NCBI GenBank assembly: GCA_002720055.1
Contig: PBGH01000014.1
Span: forward strand, 77,795 to 94,385
Direction of reading: 5' to 3'
Length of the DNA stretch: 16,591 nt
From: Methanobacteriota archaeon
Lineage (GTDB): Archaea; Thermoplasmatota; Poseidoniia; Poseidoniales; Thalassarchaeaceae
Made by a program: the position numbers and the translations under genes. Below the pieces are notes generated by a model. The model was not told the origin of the DNA and did no database searches. It saw only the letters and a program-made list of their open reading frames with translations. This document shows positions 15,096 through 16,591 of this stretch, in pieces (the first letter of the stretch is position 1; each line of letters starts with the position of its first letter).

Positions 15096-15527
15096 TCAGC
15101 AACAGCCCTCTTCCCTCATAGGGGCTAAGACGAAAGAGACCTTGTCAACGTCTGGTGTATTCTGAAGATCTTCTATAACTGATCGAACATTACCAGCAGA
15201 CCCCTTAATTTGAAGTAAGTCCACGCATGTATGGCTGTGTTTTAGACTACTATGGGTGTAAGATCCAACCTCGATTTGATCCGAATGTCGGAGATCCAAT
15301 AATTTCTGTCCCTTGCCATGGTCATGCTGGTAGTACACGACAAGATGGCCTTCAATTATTAGATCTGGATCCATTTCTACTAAAGAGCCCCTTTGCTGTA
15401 AATCTGCATATAACAACGCGGCATCTCTGATGAACCGGCTACGATTCTTATAGCCAGATTTTTCGATCAATTTATCGAAATCCCTAGCAAAATCTCTGTC
15501 CGCACTGAAAGAAATAATCTGACTCAC
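15096..15527 (-). CDS. NikR-like metal-responsive ribbon-helix-helix regulator
   Basis: The 143-residue product starts at GTG 15527. Residues 1-45 form a ribbon-helix-helix DNA-binding domain (IISFSADRDFARDFDKLI, then NRSRFIRDAALLYAD). Residues about 55-138 match the NikR metal-binding ACT-like domain, with YYQHDHGKGQKLLDLRH and THSSLKHSHTCVDLLQIKG. NikR proteins dimerise through the ribbon and bind palindromic operators when metal occupies the C-terminal domain. Here the histidine pattern differs from E. coli NikR: H81, H92 and C101 align with H76, H87 and C95, but the H89 position is a serine, and extra histidines occur at 97 and 99. Two cysteines end the protein. It is divergent from a ZnuA-like gene, so I infer it controls zinc (or other metal) uptake, probably with autoregulation. 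Confidence 0.85.
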   Translation of the reverse strand: MSQIISFSADRDFARDFDKLIEKSGYKNRSRFIRDAALLYADLQQRGSLVEMDPDLIIEGHLVVYYQHDHGKGQKLLDLRHSDQIEVGSYTHSSLKHSHTCVDLLQIKGSAGNVRSVIEDLQNTPDVDKVSFVLAPMREEGCC

Positions 15528-15536
15528 GATTGCGCG

Positions 15537-15547
15537 ATGAGTCTCAT
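15537..15547. promoter_or_regulatory. Inverted repeat ATGAG-T-CTCAT, candidate operator
   Basis: This is a perfect 5+1+5 inverted repeat lying 10 bases upstream of the NikR-like start codon. The ATGA/TCAT half-sites recall the E. coli NikR half-sites GTATGA/TCATAC, though their spacing here is much shorter. Its position would let a bound regulator block its own gene's transcription. Confidence 0.4.
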
Positions 15548-15550
15548 ATT

Positions 15551-15566
15551 AATAATAATTATTATT
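15551..15566. promoter_or_regulatory. 16-bp perfect AT palindrome between regulator and znuA-like gene
   Basis: AATAATAATTATTATT is a perfect palindrome in the 89-base divergent gap. Its centre is about 31 bases from GTG 15527, so it also fits the position of the TATA element of the regulator gene. A dual role as promoter and operator, reading in both directions, is plausible. The pattern resembles metal-regulator boxes (Fur/DtxR-type sites are also AT-rich palindromes), but it may simply be AT-rich promoter DNA. Confidence 0.45.
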
Positions 15567-15586
15567 TGCCTAATTAATAGTCTCCA

Positions 15587-15593
15587 TTAAATA
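15587..15593 (+). promoter_or_regulatory. TATA-like box for znuA-like gene
   Basis: TTAAATA is centred 27 bases before ATG 15617, the expected archaeal spacing for a leaderless transcript. The palindrome at 15551-15566 ends 20 bases upstream, so a bound regulator could interfere with TBP/TFB assembly. Confidence 0.5.
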
Positions 15594-15616
15594 GATATTA
15601 ACGAGCGGATAAGGAC

Positions 15617-16591
15617 ATGAATACGCGAAGTAATGTGATACTAGCTGTCTTGATGATGCTCTTTTCGAGCATGGCTGGATGCCTGGATAGATCTGAAGAC
15701 GAAGAGACTGAAGCACTGGGTAACGCCATGGTTTCCACATACCACGTTGGCCAACTGGTCTCCGCTATTGGCGGTGACACTATCAACGTGGATTTGATGT
15801 CGCCATCTAACGTTCCCGTTCATGACTATGAGCCATCCGCTGCAGATATAGTCAGGATGCAGGAAAGTGACATATTCTTCTATCACGGTTTGAACCTGGA
15901 GCCATGGGTAGATACTGCTCTTGCTTCTCTAGGCGATAACGCACCGACGTCGATTCAAACCCATGCAATGCCTACCGGGGAGTCGGCACTGGATTACGAA
16001 TCAATGCTGATTTCAGATCTGTGCGACCTTCTAACCAATGGGCCGTTCGAGAGCACCACTCTCGGTCATGACGAGCATGAAGATCAGGATAGCAACGACA
16101 CTGAAGACAACCACACAGAAGAAGATGAGCACGATCACGAGGGACACCATCATGCCGAGGCCGAGGAGACTATCGAGAACGCGGAGGGATGCCCGACTGA
16201 CACAGTCATTTCCATATTCCACATGGAGGAAGGGGAGCACGTACTGGAGTTCGAGGAAGATCACAACGACGATTTCAACATGGCCGTACTGAAGATGCCA
16301 GGTGGTCACGCCCACCACGATCACCATGGCCATGGCGCGGGTGCTTTCGAGTGGGCCGGAGTGTTCGAGGTTTCAGACAACTCTCACGCATGGTCCATGC
16401 AGAAGGTCGACGGAGCTTATGCCGATCCCTCAATGAGGATAGTCATATTCCCGACATCTACTCCCAATGAAGAAGCAATTCATGCATCTGAAGAGGATGC
16501 AGAGAGTATGATCGAAGGAGAATCTTGCACGGTCGTCGAGGATGGCGAGTCCATCACCTCCATAGCCGCAGAAGGCTCGTGTTTCGAGCTC
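15617..16591 (+). CDS. ZnuA-like metal ABC transporter substrate-binding lipoprotein, partial
   Basis: The frame is open to the right edge, giving the first 325 residues. The N-terminus is a lipoprotein signal (MNTRSNVILAVLMMLFSSMAGC) with the lipobox MAGC, so Cys22 is probably lipid-anchored outside the cell. The cluster A-I binding-protein fold begins with VSTYHVGQLVSAIGGD, then VPVHDYEPSAADI (metal ligand H69) and FFYHGLNLEPWVD. Next comes an unusually long His/Asp/Glu-rich section: 150-179 (including HDHEGHHHAEAEE) and 229-240 (GGHAHHDHHGHG), separated by an acidic segment and followed by a cysteine-containing region. The usual PHxWLDP ligand motif, near residue 140 in bacterial ZnuA, is not reached by residue 325. 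Zinc is the likely substrate, with manganese possible. Permease and ATPase genes probably lie beyond the edge. Confidence 0.9.
   Translation, partial: MNTRSNVILAVLMMLFSSMAGCLDRSEDEETEALGNAMVSTYHVGQLVSAIGGDTINVDLMSPSNVPVHDYEPSAADIVRMQESDIFFYHGLNLEPWVDTALASLGDNAPTSIQTHAMPTGESALDYESMLISDLCDLLTNGPFESTTLGHDEHEDQDSNDTEDNHTEEDEHDHEGHHHAEAEETIENAEGCPTDTVISIFHMEEGEHVLEFEEDHNDDFNMAVLKMPGGHAHHDHHGHGAGAFEWAGVFEVSDNSHAWSMQKVDGAYADPSMRIVIFPTSTPNEEAIHASEEDAESMIEGESCTVVEDGESITSIAAEGSCFEL

Noticed and set aside
16031..16333. Minus-strand 100-codon frame at the right end
   Set aside because: It is the valine/phenylalanine-rich antisense of the His/Asp-rich ZnuA-like insert.
1..16591. CRISPR array, tRNA/rRNA genes, transposase or attachment site
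   Set aside because: No regularly spaced repeats, cloverleaf-like sequence, transposase motif or terminal repeats were seen on either strand.

Overview
The window looks like part of the genome of a marine planktonic archaeon, most likely Marine Group II (Ca. Poseidoniales, Thermoplasmatota). Archaeal marks are a TATA-binding protein, an archaeal-type mevalonate kinase, a SepF-like division protein, AT-rich boxes about 25-28 bases before several start codons (suggesting leaderless transcripts) and frequent GTG/TTG starts. These sit beside bacterial-style metabolic genes: acyl-CoA dehydrogenase, a membrane Fe-S oxidoreductase, bacterioferritin comigratory peroxiredoxin, a sodium/solute symporter and endonuclease III. 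That mixture, with a giant PKD-repeat surface protein and a lipoprotein metal receptor, is typical of the group. The assignment is an inference from gene content, not a search result.

Layout. At the left edge, minus strand, is the N-terminal 477 residues of a membrane Fe-S oxidoreductase (cytochrome b-like domain, two [4Fe-4S] motifs, first CCG domain). Divergent from it on the plus strand are mevalonate kinase, TBP with a large insertion in its second repeat, a 1157-residue secreted and anchored PKD-repeat protein, and a sepF-like gene close behind. Then comes a dense minus-strand run from about 11740 down to 7310: integral membrane protein, SSS-family symporter, two-helix membrane protein, endonuclease III, uncharacterised 187-residue protein, peroxiredoxin and a 67-residue protein. 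Most of these genes touch or overlap. A SpoU-type RNA methyltransferase (plus) converges on an acyl-CoA dehydrogenase (minus), with both stop codons in one CTAG. A nitronate monooxygenase-like flavoprotein (plus) is divergent from the dehydrogenase. The right end is a metal-uptake module: a NikR-like regulator (minus) divergent from a ZnuA-like lipoprotein (plus) that runs off the window, with inverted repeats between them.

How the genes may work together. The acyl-CoA dehydrogenase and the left-edge oxidoreductase could be two ends of one electron route (acyl-CoA to ETF to quinone), although ETF is not in the window. The peroxiredoxin and endonuclease III in one operon suggest oxidative damage defence. 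NikR-like and ZnuA-like genes form a self-contained metal sensing and uptake unit. No tRNA, rRNA, CRISPR array, insertion sequence or integrase was seen, and no stretch longer than about 110 bases lacks a gene.
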